NCBI GenBank assembly: GCA_945882475.1
Contig: CAMCWJ010000035.1
Coordinates: 1-14,650 of the forward strand
Length of the DNA stretch: 14,650 nt
Direction of reading: 5' to 3'
Source of the DNA: Bifidobacterium breve
GTDB lineage: Bacteria; Actinomycetota; Actinomycetes; Mycobacteriales; Mycobacteriaceae
Shown here: one piece after another, positions 6,795 through 13,002 of the stretch
Position numbering within the stretch: the first letter of the stretch is position 1
Layout of the letters: the number at the start of each line of letters is the position of its first letter
Made by a program: the position numbers and the translations under genes
The notes under the pieces: generated by a model
Told to the model about the DNA's origin: nothing
What the model saw: only the letters and a program-made list of their open reading frames with translations
Databases searched by the model: none

Positions 6795-7400
6795 GTGCGA
6801 GACGTGGAGAACGAGCCAGACAACGACGCGGTGCATCCACCGCGGCCGGACAACGCCGATGACGCATACAGTGCTGTCGCGTCGCGTACACGCGGGAACA
6901 TCCGCACACAGGAGCCCGGAGTTACCCGGCCGCGCCCCGCCACTGTCGCTGAGGCGCGCGCGCGGGACAAGGCGCGAAAGGCGCGCGAAGTCGCCGAGCA
7001 GTTCGCCGCGGAGCAGGCCGCCAACGCAGAGCAGAAACGCAGGCAGAACAGGAAGACCCTGATGGGGGCCGTGGCCGTGGTCGGGGTGGTCGGGGTGGTT
7101 GCCCTCGGCTATCAGATGTCCAAAACCGACCGGGACGTCACGGCCACCTGTGTCGACGAGAACAGCGTGGTGGTGCCGGACAGCTATTGCGGGTCGGGGA
7201 CTCCGGGCATGGGCGGCATTTTCATTTTTGCCGGCGCACCGTACCGCTACTACTACGGTGGCACGCCCGGCGGTGTGGGTACCCGCGCCACCGGAGGGAC
7301 CCTGACACAGCCCAGTGGCACCATCGCCAAGACCAAGTCCGGCTCGTCGATCAGTCGCGGCGGCTTCGGGTCGTCCAGCGCCGGCAGTTCGGGCGGCTGA
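6795..7400 (+). CDS. YgiB/DUF1190-like membrane-anchored protein
   Basis: This 201-aa protein has a polar N-terminal half, a charged predicted coiled coil (about residues 51-86) and a single transmembrane helix (about 88-107). The rest is probably extracytoplasmic: two cysteines (C119, C132), the YRYYYGGTPG block (140-149) and a Gly/Ser tail with SISRGGFGSSS (185-195). The last two features are shared with E. coli YgiB and YjfM (DUF1190), which are encoded beside ATP-grasp ligases of the YgiC/YjfC type. The same pairing is seen here. The long N-terminal coiled coil differs from the E. coli lipoproteins. GTG at 6795 is used; GTG at 6804, eight bases after CGGAG, is an equally good start. The next gene's GTG follows the stop without a gap. 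The molecular function is unknown. Confidence 0.72.
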   Translation: MRDVENEPDNDAVHPPRPDNADDAYSAVASRTRGNIRTQEPGVTRPRPATVAEARARDKARKAREVAEQFAAEQAANAEQKRRQNRKTLMGAVAVVGVVGVVALGYQMSKTDRDVTATCVDENSVVVPDSYCGSGTPGMGGIFIFAGAPYRYYYGGTPGGVGTRATGGTLTQPSGTIAKTKSGSSISRGGFGSSSAGSSGG

Positions 7401-8564
7401 GTGCGTCGAGAACATAGGGCTCCCCGGCCGGGTTGGGAGCAGATCGTCGCCGCCCAGGGCATGTGCTTCGATGAACCCGCTCGTTACGCCGACGGCTCGG
7501 TTCGCCCGTACTGGGACGAGTCGGTGCACTATGTGTTCGACATGGACGAGGTCTTGTCCATGGAGGCCAGCGTCGAGGTCCTGCACTCGATGTGCCTGGA
7601 GGCGGTCGAGCATGTGGTGCTCACGGAACGGTTCGGCGACTTCGGGCTGCCGGAGTGGTCGTGGGAGCCGATCGCGAAGTCCTGGCGGCGCAGCGACCCG
7701 CACGTGTACGGCAGGTTCGATTTGCGTTACGACGGAAAGCGCCCTCCGGTCCTGCTGGAGTACAACGCAGACACTCCGACCACGTTGCTTGAGGCCGCGA
7801 TTCTGCAGTGGCACTGGAAAACCGCCGTCTTCCCCGACGACGACCAGTGGAACTCACTGCACGAGCGCCTGGTCGAGCGCTGGCAGGCGATCCGGCTGCG
7901 GCTGGCCGATGCGGAAGTGCATTTCACGTGGTCGTCGGCCGATATGACGGGCGAGGACAACGTGACGCTGGCCTACATGCAGGAGTGCGCAGCCGAAGCG
8001 GGCCTGCACACGGTGGCCCTGGCGATCGAGCAGCTCGGCTATGACAGTGACCTCGACCGGTTCGTCGATCTCGAGGAGGCGCCGATCTCGTCGGTGTTCA
8101 AGCTCTACCCGTGGGAGTGGGTGCTCGACGACGAATTCGGCCGCCGCGCAGTGGATCTCCTGCCCGAAACGATGTGGGTGGAGCCGCTGTGGAAGACGCT
8201 GCTGAGCAATAAGACGATCCTGGCGGTGCTGTGGGAGATGTATCCCGGGCACCCGAACCTGCTGCCGGCCTACATCGATGAACCGCGCGAGCTCATCGAT
8301 TACCTGCGCAAACCGAAGCTAGGCCGCGAAGGCAGAAACATCACCGTCGCAGTCCCCGGCTACCAGATGGAGACCGGCGGCGTCTACGGGGCGGAAGGCT
8401 ATGTGTACCAATTGTTCGACCCGCTACCGCAATTCGATGACATGCATCCGTGTTTGGGGGCGTGGATCGTCGGCGATGAGTCGGCCGGCCTGGGCATCCG
8501 CGAGAGTCCCGGCCTGATCACCGACAACATCTCAGCCTTTGTTCCACACCGCATTAAGTTATGA
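7401..8564 (+). CDS. Glutathionylspermidine synthase-like ATP-grasp ligase (YgiC/YjfC type)
   Basis: At 387 aa this is the length of E. coli YgiC (386 aa), an ATP-grasp protein resembling the synthetase half of glutathionylspermidine synthase. Conserved blocks are YGRFDLRYDG (residues 103-112), LLEYNADTPTTLLEAA (118-133), KLYPWEW (224-230), EPLWKTLLSNK (251-261), LWEMYPGHPNLLPAY (267-281), KPKLGREGRNI (294-304) and VGDESAGLGIRES (367-379). Arg105/Asp107 and Glu119/Asn121 match the paired residues that bind ATP-magnesium and substrate in the synthetase. The enzyme should join a carboxylate to an amine with ATP. Glutathionylspermidine is an unlikely product because mycobacteria lack glutathione, so the real substrates are open. 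The start is GTG directly after the previous stop, and the stop overlaps a possible start of the next gene. Confidence 0.85.
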   Translation: MRREHRAPRPGWEQIVAAQGMCFDEPARYADGSVRPYWDESVHYVFDMDEVLSMEASVEVLHSMCLEAVEHVVLTERFGDFGLPEWSWEPIAKSWRRSDPHVYGRFDLRYDGKRPPVLLEYNADTPTTLLEAAILQWHWKTAVFPDDDQWNSLHERLVERWQAIRLRLADAEVHFTWSSADMTGEDNVTLAYMQECAAEAGLHTVALAIEQLGYDSDLDRFVDLEEAPISSVFKLYPWEWVLDDEFGRRAVDLLPETMWVEPLWKTLLSNKTILAVLWEMYPGHPNLLPAYIDEPRELIDYLRKPKLGREGRNITVAVPGYQMETGGVYGAEGYVYQLFDPLPQFDDMHPCLGAWIVGDESAGLGIRESPGLITDNISAFVPHRIKL

Positions 8565-8581
8565 AAAGAGAGGGAGTTGCG

Positions 8582-9031
8582 ATGCTGGCTGCCGGTCTGG
8601 AGCCCGGATACTGGTCGACCGTCGGTCAGGGCGTTTCGGCCATCGCGCTGTACACGATTGTCGGGGTGGCCCTGGTGGTGCTGGGCTTCTTCGTCATCGA
8701 CTGGACCACACCGGGGCCGCTGCGGACGCTGGTGATGGCCGGCCGGCCGAACGCGGCCGCGATCGCAGCCGCCGGGGTGGTGTCCATTGCCCTGATCGTT
8801 GTCCTGACCATCTACTCATCTTCCGGAAACCTCATCCAGGGACTCTTGGGAACGCTGGTCTTCGGCGTCCTCGGGCTTGTTGGTCAGGCGCTCTGCGTGC
8901 GGTTGATCGGACTGGTGACCGGAATCGACATCGGCCGGGTGCTGGCGGCGGAACGCTTCGTGCCCGAGGTGCTGGTGGTCATCGCCGCATACGTCGCGTT
9001 CGCCCTTATCATCGGGATCGCCATCCTGTAG
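8582..9031 (+). CDS. DUF350 family integral membrane protein (YjfL-like)
   Basis: This 149-aa protein is very hydrophobic, with predicted helices at about residues 15-40, 58-78, 85-105 and 122-148. Two similar halves (GVALVVLGFFVIDWTTPG near residue 24, and a second block in the C-terminal half) fit the internally repeated DUF350 family. In E. coli and elsewhere DUF350 proteins are encoded beside YjfC/YgiC-type ATP-grasp ligases and YjfM/YgiB proteins, exactly as here. They are presumed to form one membrane-associated system of unknown purpose. I chose ATG 8582 because GAGGGAG lies six bases upstream. An alternative ATG at 8561 overlaps the previous stop and would add seven residues (156 aa). 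Confidence 0.82.
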   Translation: MLAAGLEPGYWSTVGQGVSAIALYTIVGVALVVLGFFVIDWTTPGPLRTLVMAGRPNAAAIAAAGVVSIALIVVLTIYSSSGNLIQGLLGTLVFGVLGLVGQALCVRLIGLVTGIDIGRVLAAERFVPEVLVVIAAYVAFALIIGIAIL

Positions 9032-9066
9032 CGATCCGGTTCGAGATGGCCCCGGCCTAGGAAGGC

Positions 9067-9666
9067 ATGGTGAAGCCCGTGTGGGATGACCGCTACCAAG
9101 CTGAGGACTACGTCTACGGGACTTCAGCGAACGACTACCTGCAGAGCCACGTCGACCAAGTGCCGATGGGACGAATCCTGTGCCTGGCCGAAGGAGAGGG
9201 ACGCAACGCGGTATTTCTCGCTGAGCGGGGATTCGACGTCACCGCTGTCGATCAGTCGTCGGTCGGCCTGGCGAAGGCGCACAAACTCGCCACCGAGCGT
9301 GGAGTCGACATCACCACCATCGTGGCCGATCTGGCCGACTTCCACATCGAGCCGCAAGCTTGGGACGGCATTGTTTCGATCTTCGCCCACATACCTGCCC
9401 AGGCGCGTCGCCACCTCCATCGCGAGGTCGTGGGCGGGTTGCGGTCGGGGGGCGTGTTATTGCTTGAAGCCTATCGGCCGGAGCAACTGCAGTATGGGAC
9501 CGGCGGACCACCCACCACCGAGATGATGATGGACCTCAACGGACTACGGGCGGAACTAGCGGGCTTGGAATTGGAATATGCCGCTGATGTCGTTCGTGAC
9601 ATTCATGAGGGCCGCTTCCATACGGGCCATGGCGCGGTCGTCCAGGTTCTTGCCCGCAAGCCCTGA
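9067..9666 (+). CDS. Class I SAM-dependent methyltransferase, TehB-like
   Basis: This 199-aa protein has a Rossmann methyltransferase core. Motif I is ILCLAEGEGRNAVFLAERG (residues 37-55), motif II is the acidic end of the next strand (VTAVDQSS, 58-65), and motif III/IV is VADLADF followed by WDGIVSIFAH (99-108). The WDDRYQAEDYVYGTSANDYL start (6-25) is typical of a group often labelled tellurite-resistance TehB-like; the true substrate of most members is unknown. The gene is 35 bp downstream of the DUF350 gene on the same strand and could be the last gene of that operon. It also converges with the persulfide operon, and thiol or selenium/tellurium methylation would suit either context. ATG 9067 sits one base after AGGAAGG; GTG 9070 is an alternative. 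Confidence 0.85.
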   Translation: MVKPVWDDRYQAEDYVYGTSANDYLQSHVDQVPMGRILCLAEGEGRNAVFLAERGFDVTAVDQSSVGLAKAHKLATERGVDITTIVADLADFHIEPQAWDGIVSIFAHIPAQARRHLHREVVGGLRSGGVLLLEAYRPEQLQYGTGGPPTTEMMMDLNGLRAELAGLELEYAADVVRDIHEGRFHTGHGAVVQVLARKP

Positions 9667-9694
9667 ATATTCGCTCATCGGTTTAGCCTCGCGC

Positions 9695-9877
9695 TCACTT
9701 GTTCTCGCCCTTCTTCCGGAACAGACTCCAGCGCCGGGGCGTGGATTCGCCAGGGCTGCTCGCGTGGCCGCCACACCACTGACCGGCAGGCACGCTGGCT
9801 TTCAGCGTGGCGACGTGACTGCCACAACCCGCCCAGGTGGTCTTTCCGCAGACTCGGCATTTCGCGGCGCGACACAT
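9695..9877 (-). CDS. Small cysteine-rich zinc-ribbon-like protein
   Basis: This 60-aa protein starts MCRAAKCRVCGKTTWAGCG and contains Cys2, Cys7, Cys10, Cys18 and Cys35 plus His21 and His38. The CxxCGKTTWAGCGxH pattern recurs in small actinobacterial proteins of unknown function and suggests a structural zinc site. A GAGAGGA box lies seven bases before the ATG, supporting expression. It is 29 bp downstream of the CstR-like gene on the same strand, so it is probably the third gene of the persulfide operon. Its cysteines could bind metal or carry persulfide, but this is speculation. The basic, Ser/Pro-containing tail looks disordered. The stop codon converges with that of the methyltransferase across 28 bp. 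Confidence 0.72.
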   Translation of the reverse strand: MCRAAKCRVCGKTTWAGCGSHVATLKASVPAGQWCGGHASSPGESTPRRWSLFRKKGENK

Positions 9878-9906
9878 ACTCGGTTCCTCTCGTCTCGGTC
9901 GGGGTT

Positions 9907-10203
9907 TCAGGCCAGGCTCAGGAAGAGCTTTTCCAACTCGTCGATGCTCAATCCACGGGCGTAACCGGTCGAATCATCCGACGGGTCGATGCAGTCGCGT
10001 AGCCCCATGGAGATCATGGCGAATCCGGCGCGGTCCAACGCCTTTGACACCGCGGCCAGTTGGGTGATGACCTCCTTGCAGCCCCGGCCCTGCTCAACCA
10101 TGGCGATCACCCCGCCAAGCTGTCCCTGGACCCGCCGCAACCGGTTGAGGACAGCCGTCAGATCTGCGTCGCACTGCGATGCCTGGTCGTTGCTGATGGT
10201 CAT
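9907..10203 (-). CDS. cstR: CsoR/FrmR-family repressor, CstR-like (persulfide sensing)
   Basis: This 98-aa all-helical protein belongs to the DUF156 CsoR/RcnR/FrmR/CstR family. It has RLRRVQGQLGGVIAMVEQG (residues 21-39), Cys42 in the RGCKEVITQ block, and Cys71 in LRDC. Copper sensors of the CsoR type have Cys, then His 25 residues later, then Cys after four more. Here the His position is Gly67, so the Cys-His-Cys copper site is incomplete. The two-cysteine pattern matches CstR, which forms di- to tetrasulfide bridges with reactive sulfur species and releases DNA. The upstream neighbour is a CstB-like enzyme, as in the staphylococcal cst locus, and two matching operators precede it. The Shine-Dalgarno sequence is GAGGTGA. 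An additional Cys11 is present. Confidence 0.85.
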   Translation of the reverse strand: MTISNDQASQCDADLTAVLNRLRRVQGQLGGVIAMVEQGRGCKEVITQLAAVSKALDRAGFAMISMGLRDCIDPSDDSTGYARGLSIDELEKLFLSLA

Positions 10204-10242
10204 ATCTTCACCTCAAGTTCGAATGGCGATGGTTCCACGCGC

Positions 10243-11622
10243 TCAGGCGCTCTGGGTGGCGACGTCCCAGGCGTTGTATCCACCTAGGACGTCACTGACA
10301 TCGGCAAAGCCGCGCTGGCGCAGCATGCTGGCCGCGACCGACGACCGGTAGCCGCCGGCGCAGTAGACGACGGTTGGCTTGCGTGGGTCGAGCTCGCCGA
10401 GACGGTCCGGCAGCTGGCCAACCGGGATGTTGGTCGCGTGGGCGATCATCCCCGCCTCGGTCTCGCCGGGGTTGCGGACATCGACGAGTTGCAGCTCGGG
10501 AACGTCGGCGATCCGCTCCCCCAGCGCACTGGCGGTCAGCCGGGAGGCCACTTCCACGTCACCCCGGTTCTCGAACATCACCGCGTAGGGTTCTTTGAGG
10601 TAGCCGATCACCCGGTCGAAGCCGATTCGAGCGAGTCGGTTCTTGCCTTCCAACTCCCGCTCCGGGTCGGTCATGAGCACCAGATCCACGTCGGGCTTGA
10701 TCACCGACCCGGCGAACTCGGCGTAACGGCCCTCCAGACCGATGTTGATCGCGCCCTTGAGATGCCCTAGGGCGAATTCGACGGGATCGCGGCCGTCGAC
10801 AAGGATCGCTCCGACCTTCATGGCATGGCGAACCTCGGCGTAGGTCATCGCGGCGGGCATCTCTGTCTCATCGAGAAGCTCGCGGCCCTGACGATTGAGC
10901 ATCGCGTTGTAGACGAAGTACCCCGGCGCCGGCGGTTGACCTTCGGTGACGAGTTCCATGAAGGTTTTCTTGTCCGGTGCGCGCAACGCGTAGTTGGTCG
11001 TGCGCTGTTCGCCCATGGTCGACCACAGTTCGGTCGACAGGTTCTTTCCGCACGAAGAACCAGCACCGTGCGCGGGATACACCCGGGTGGCGTCCGGCAG
11101 GGTCATGAGCTTGTTGTGCAATGAGTCATAGAGGTTGTCGGCCAGTTGCTCGCGGGTGAAACCAATTGACGACAACAGATCGGGACGGCCGACGTCACCG
11201 ATGAACAGGGTGTCACCGGTCAGCACGCCGTACGGCACAGTGTCATCAGAATTCTCGTAGATCACGATGCTCATCGACTCCGGGGTGTGCCCCGGGGTGT
11301 GGCGGAACTCCAGTTGCACCTGGCCGAGCGAGTAGCGCTCACCGTCGGCGACAGCCATGGAATCGAACTCGGTCTCCGCGACCGACGAGTAGACGATCTT
11401 GGCGCCGGTAGCCTCGGCCAATTCAAGGTGACCCGAGAGGAAGTCGGCGTGAAAGTGGGTCTCAATGACCAACTCGATGGTCATGCCGAGTTCCTTGGCA
11501 TCGGCGATGTACTCGCTGACGTCACGCTGGGGGTCAACCACCACGGCGCGGCCGGTGGTCTCGTCACCGATCAAGTAGGACGCGTGCGACAGGCACTCCA
11601 GGTAGTACTGGTTGAACTTCAT
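10243..11622 (-). CDS. cstB: CstB-like persulfide dioxygenase-sulfurtransferase (MBL fold plus two rhodanese domains)
   Basis: This 459-aa enzyme starts with a metallo-beta-lactamase domain of the ETHE1/persulfide dioxygenase type. THFHADFLSGH (residues 55-65), His112 in HTPGHTPES, and Asp137 in LTGDTLF supply the iron ligands (His56, His112, Asp137). PAHGAGSSCGKN (183-193) follows, with Cys191. Next is a degenerate rhodanese domain (about 260-355) without a catalytic cysteine. The last is an active rhodanese domain with VYCAGGYRSS (419-428), where Cys421 is catalytic. This is the three-part architecture of S. aureus CstB, which turns low-molecular-weight persulfides into thiol and thiosulfate. 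In mycobacteria the thiol is probably mycothiol. It heads a minus-strand operon with the CstR-like repressor, with 39 bp between them. GGGGA precedes the ATG. Confidence 0.9.
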   Translation of the reverse strand: MKFNQYYLECLSHASYLIGDETTGRAVVVDPQRDVSEYIADAKELGMTIELVIETHFHADFLSGHLELAEATGAKIVYSSVAETEFDSMAVADGERYSLGQVQLEFRHTPGHTPESMSIVIYENSDDTVPYGVLTGDTLFIGDVGRPDLLSSIGFTREQLADNLYDSLHNKLMTLPDATRVYPAHGAGSSCGKNLSTELWSTMGEQRTTNYALRAPDKKTFMELVTEGQPPAPGYFVYNAMLNRQGRELLDETEMPAAMTYAEVRHAMKVGAILVDGRDPVEFALGHLKGAINIGLEGRYAEFAGSVIKPDVDLVLMTDPERELEGKNRLARIGFDRVIGYLKEPYAVMFENRGDVEVASRLTASALGERIADVPELQLVDVRNPGETEAGMIAHATNIPVGQLPDRLGELDPRKPTVVYCAGGYRSSVAASMLRQRGFADVSDVLGGYNAWDVATQSA

Positions 11623-11660
11623 GGCGTAATTCCCCTTGGTGTTCGTGGTTCAACAGTCTC

Positions 11661-11689
11661 ATCATGCAATACCCCTATGGGTATGTCAA
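11661..11689 (-). promoter_or_regulatory. Promoter of the cst-like operon
   Basis: On the minus strand a perfect TTGACA (11684-11689) is followed after 17 bp by CATGAT (11661-11666, four of six consensus bases). Transcription should start near 11654, giving a leader of about 32 bases before the cstB-like ATG. Operator 1 fills the spacer and operator 2 abuts the -35 box, so a bound repressor would block RNA polymerase. Confidence 0.7.
11669..11684. promoter_or_regulatory. CstR/CsoR-type operator 1
   Basis: ATACCC-CTAT-GGGTAT is a perfect 6-bp inverted repeat with a 4-bp centre, the G/C-tract operator form bound by CsoR-family repressors. It lies between -35 and -10 of the cst-like promoter. 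Confidence 0.8.
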
Positions 11690-11705
11690 GTACCCCTGGG
11701 GGTAT
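11690..11705. promoter_or_regulatory. CstR/CsoR-type operator 2
   Basis: GTACCC-CTGG-GGGTAT has the same form as operator 1 with one imperfect end pair; its inner 14 bp include TACCCC and GGGGTA arms. Its centre is 21 bp from that of operator 1, two helical turns, so two repressor tetramers would sit on the same face of the DNA. Confidence 0.78.
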
Positions 11706-11751
11706 AAATGCTTCCCGTGCGAGAGTTGCGCTTATGCGGGTCGGGTGGGAT

Positions 11752-11938
11752 TGCAAGTGCTGGCGAACAAGATCGTGAACACTGCGCGATTCTCGAGCTT
11801 CGTTGACGCCGTTACGGCGCGGGCGGCGGGGCACGTCCGTTCCGGGGGGCGTGATGACCCTGCTCGAAGAAACGTCAAGCGCGTAGGCGCTAAGCACGTC
11901 GCCACTCCGGGCGACGCATCAATCGGGTCGTGGCCGTC
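11752..11938 (+). pseudogene. Decayed copy of the 63-aa ORF with an inverted internal block
   Basis: This 187-bp stretch is homologous to 12808-12992. The left 23 bp match at 21 positions. The right part (from 11828) matches at close to 90% but carries two single-base insertions that break the reading frame, and the start region with its Shine-Dalgarno sequence is not recognisable. The block 11775-11827 is present in the opposite orientation relative to the other copy. Hairpins AGCGC-GTAG-GCGCT and CGTCGCC-ACTCCG-GGCGACG near the right end are kept. No expressed product is expected. It lies between the cst promoter and the left tRNA half, just outside the proposed element. Confidence 0.65.
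11775..11827 (+). repeat. 53-bp block inverted relative to 12831-12883
   Basis: The reverse complement of this block matches 12831-12883 at 49 of 53 positions, all four differences being transitions. The sequences on both sides align directly with the other copy. Exactly 53 bp separate the shared anchors AACAAGATC and GGGGCACGTCC in both copies, so the block was flipped in place with no gain or loss of bases. Confidence 0.88.
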
Positions 11939-12048
11939 GGATCGATTAAAGCAACCCCCGAGTCCGAAAACAGTGGGCCTTAAATGGACCCTTTTTCGCC
12001 GAACGGCCACCGTCTCCGGCTCAGAAATAGCCTCTCATCAGGGCTTTT

Positions 12049-12090
12049 GTAGGGCGGGCGGGGCTCGAACCCGCGACCTACGGATTAGCG
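12049..12090 (-). repeat. tRNA 3'-half fragment (left attachment-site remnant)
   Basis: Read on the minus strand, this is the 3' half of a tRNA. CTAATCCGT is the 3' side of an anticodon arm, AGGTC the variable loop, GCGGG-TTCGAGC-CCCGC a perfect T-arm, and CCGCCCT the acceptor strand with discriminator A. The 5' half (acceptor, D-arm, 5' anticodon strand) is missing upstream, so it is not a working tRNA. It matches 14348-14389 at 37 of 42 positions. A break exactly at the anticodon loop is typical of tyrosine-recombinase att sites. The anticodon would end in CU, suggesting Arg or Ser. Confidence 0.7.
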
Positions 12091-12313
12091 GACGGCAGTT
12101 CTTGAGAACGACCGCTGTTTCCTGTTATATCCAGTGCCGCAACATCTTTCGACCTATACGGAACCCAATAGGACCTGCCGATTCCGGCCATTTCCCGGTC
12201 ATATTCGATGAATAAACGATGACCGGAATCCCCCGGCTTTTGGTGCTTCCCAGGTCGGATGGGAAGTCGCGGCAAAACTTCGTGGACTCTACTAGCGTCA
12301 GCACACTCGTTAT
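12091..12313. other. Non-coding left arm of the proposed element
   Basis: No gene is visible. Relative to the equivalent stretch right of 14390, the middle is diverged, but short blocks are kept at the same offsets: AGTTC near the tRNA half, TTCCGG before the arm repeats, and TAGCGTCA (12293-12300, compare 14590-14597). An AGTTCTTGAGAAC palindrome and a GACCTAT/AATAGGACC stem-loop are also present. Confidence 0.5.
12201..12222. repeat. Tandem 11-bp repeats, candidate integrase arm-type site
   Basis: ATATTCGATGA (12201-12211) is followed directly by ATAAACGATGA (12212-12222). The same pair occurs at 14500-14521, and two perfect ATAAACGATGA units at 14271-14292. The 11-bp period is close to one helical turn, as in arm-type sites of tyrosine integrases. 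Here the pair also lies in the loop of a CCGGTCAT/ATGACCGG inverted repeat. Confidence 0.6.
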
Positions 12314-12649
12314 CTACCCCGCCGGATAGACGACTATGCCTTTGTCTACGTCCTTTATCAGCGCTGGCCAGTCGCGGTAGTCGAGTGTCAGACCGTCGTG
12401 GTAACGCCGAGCACCGGTCTGAATCGTCTCAACGATATCCATTGCGATTTGATAGAAATCGTCATAGCGAGGGTCGTCCATCTCAATGTCCAAGTCGCCA
12501 CTGTTCTCGCTCTCGTAATCGGTGAAGTAGCGGCAGATGTAGCTCTCCCCATCGGGGAATTCGATCAAGTACCGGGTGCCCGGGTATTCATCGTCATAGA
12601 CAGACAAAACTCCGAACTGAAACTCTTCTTCGGGGTGGAAGTAAGTCAT
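12314..12649 (-). CDS. Acidic 111-aa protein of unknown family, copy 1
   Basis: This 111-aa protein is identical at 88 of 111 positions, without gaps, to the product of 13778-14113. It is strongly acidic, with FPDGESY (residues 32-38), YESENSGDLDIEMDDPRYDD (45-64) and DGLTLDYRDWPALIKDVDKG (85-104). No signal peptide, membrane helix or cysteine cluster is seen. I do not recognise the family. Small acidic paralogues in accessory DNA are often immunity or anti-defence proteins, but nothing here proves that. AAGGAG lies seven bases before the ATG. It is divergent from the 63-aa ORF across 106 bp, and its 3' end points at the left tRNA half. Differences from the paralogue are mostly conservative (I/V, D/E, K/R), suggesting both copies are under selection. 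Confidence 0.82.
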   Translation of the reverse strand: MTYFHPEEEFQFGVLSVYDDEYPGTRYLIEFPDGESYICRYFTDYESENSGDLDIEMDDPRYDDFYQIAMDIVETIQTGARRYHDGLTLDYRDWPALIKDVDKGIVVYPAG

Positions 12650-12755
12650 CGCGGTTTCTCCTTATCGGAGTTGGCGGCAACAGCAGGACCGCGCCCCTTC
12701 CCCATCCCGGTAGCGTGAGGTGCACATCGGAGCCGTGAAGGAAGGAGGACTGGCG

Positions 12756-12947
12756 ATGACCCGCACAGAGTCGCCGAACCCATTTCCTGGTCGGCCCGCA
12801 TCCGAAATGCAAGTGCTCGTGAACAAGATCGCCGCCCGCGCCGTAACGGCGTCAACGAAGCTTGAGAATCGCGCAGTGCCCGCGGGGCACGTCCGTTCCA
12901 GGGGCGTGAAAACTCTGCTCGCAGAACGTCAAGCGCGTAAGCGCTGA
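12756..12947 (+). CDS. 63-aa basic ORF of unknown function
   Basis: A 63-codon frame starts at ATG 12756 with an excellent AAGGAGG seven bases upstream (12742-12748). The product begins MTRTESPNPFPG and ends with a basic tail, LLAERQARKR. No domain is recognised; residues 17-45 could form a helix, and the tail could bind nucleic acid. The same sequence family occurs in broken form at 11752-11938, where frameshifts and an inverted block are present. Codons 26 to about 43 (12831-12883) are the block that is inverted in the other copy, yet both orientations are open in this frame. The stop lies within the AGCGC-GTAA-GCGCT hairpin. The ribosome binding site is the main support for a real gene. 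Confidence 0.5.
   Translation: MTRTESPNPFPGRPASEMQVLVNKIAARAVTASTKLENRAVPAGHVRSRGVKTLLAERQARKR
12831..12883 (+). repeat. 53-bp block inverted relative to 11775-11827
   Basis: This is the partner of the inverted block at 11775-11827. It contains the near-palindrome CGCCGTAACGGCG (13 bp, one central base). The junction on the right forms GTGCCC-GCG-GGGCAC. The flanking 23 bp on the left and about 110 bp on the right align directly with the other copy. Confidence 0.88.
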
Positions 12948-12950
12948 GCA

Positions 12951-12970
12951 CGTCGTCACTCCGGGCGACG
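12951..12970. terminator. Stem-loop between convergent genes, possible terminator
   Basis: CGTCGTC (12951-12957) pairs with GGCGACG (12964-12970) around the loop ACTCCG, with one G-T pair. It sits between the end of the 63-aa ORF and the end of the antitoxin gene and is conserved in the decayed copy, where the stem is perfect. There is no T-run, so termination is only a suggestion. Confidence 0.35.
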
Positions 12971-13002
12971 CAACAATCGGGCCGCGGCCGTCTCAATCGT
13001 CC

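Noticed and set aside
6066..7814. A 582-aa minus-strand open frame
   Set aside because: It runs antisense through three recognised genes and a terminator, with no domain of its own.
9907..10203. A copper-sensing CsoR
   Set aside because: The ligand histidine position is glycine, and the gene is adjacent to a persulfide dioxygenase rather than a copper exporter.
12049..12122. A complete tRNA gene
   Set aside because: The bases that should form the acceptor 5' strand, D-arm and 5' anticodon strand do not pair with the 3' half in either copy.
11664..12215. A long plus-strand open frame across the region right of the cst promoter
   Set aside because: It crosses the promoter, the decayed repeat copy and the tRNA half. 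Its ARTRDLRI-like part is a translated tRNA fragment, and no ribosome binding site precedes it.
12049..12300. A tmRNA or other intact structured RNA ending in the T-arm
   Set aside because: No 5' acceptor strand complementary to CCGCCCT and no tag frame ending in an Ala-Leu-Ala-Ala-like sequence is present. The middle is poorly conserved between the two copies.
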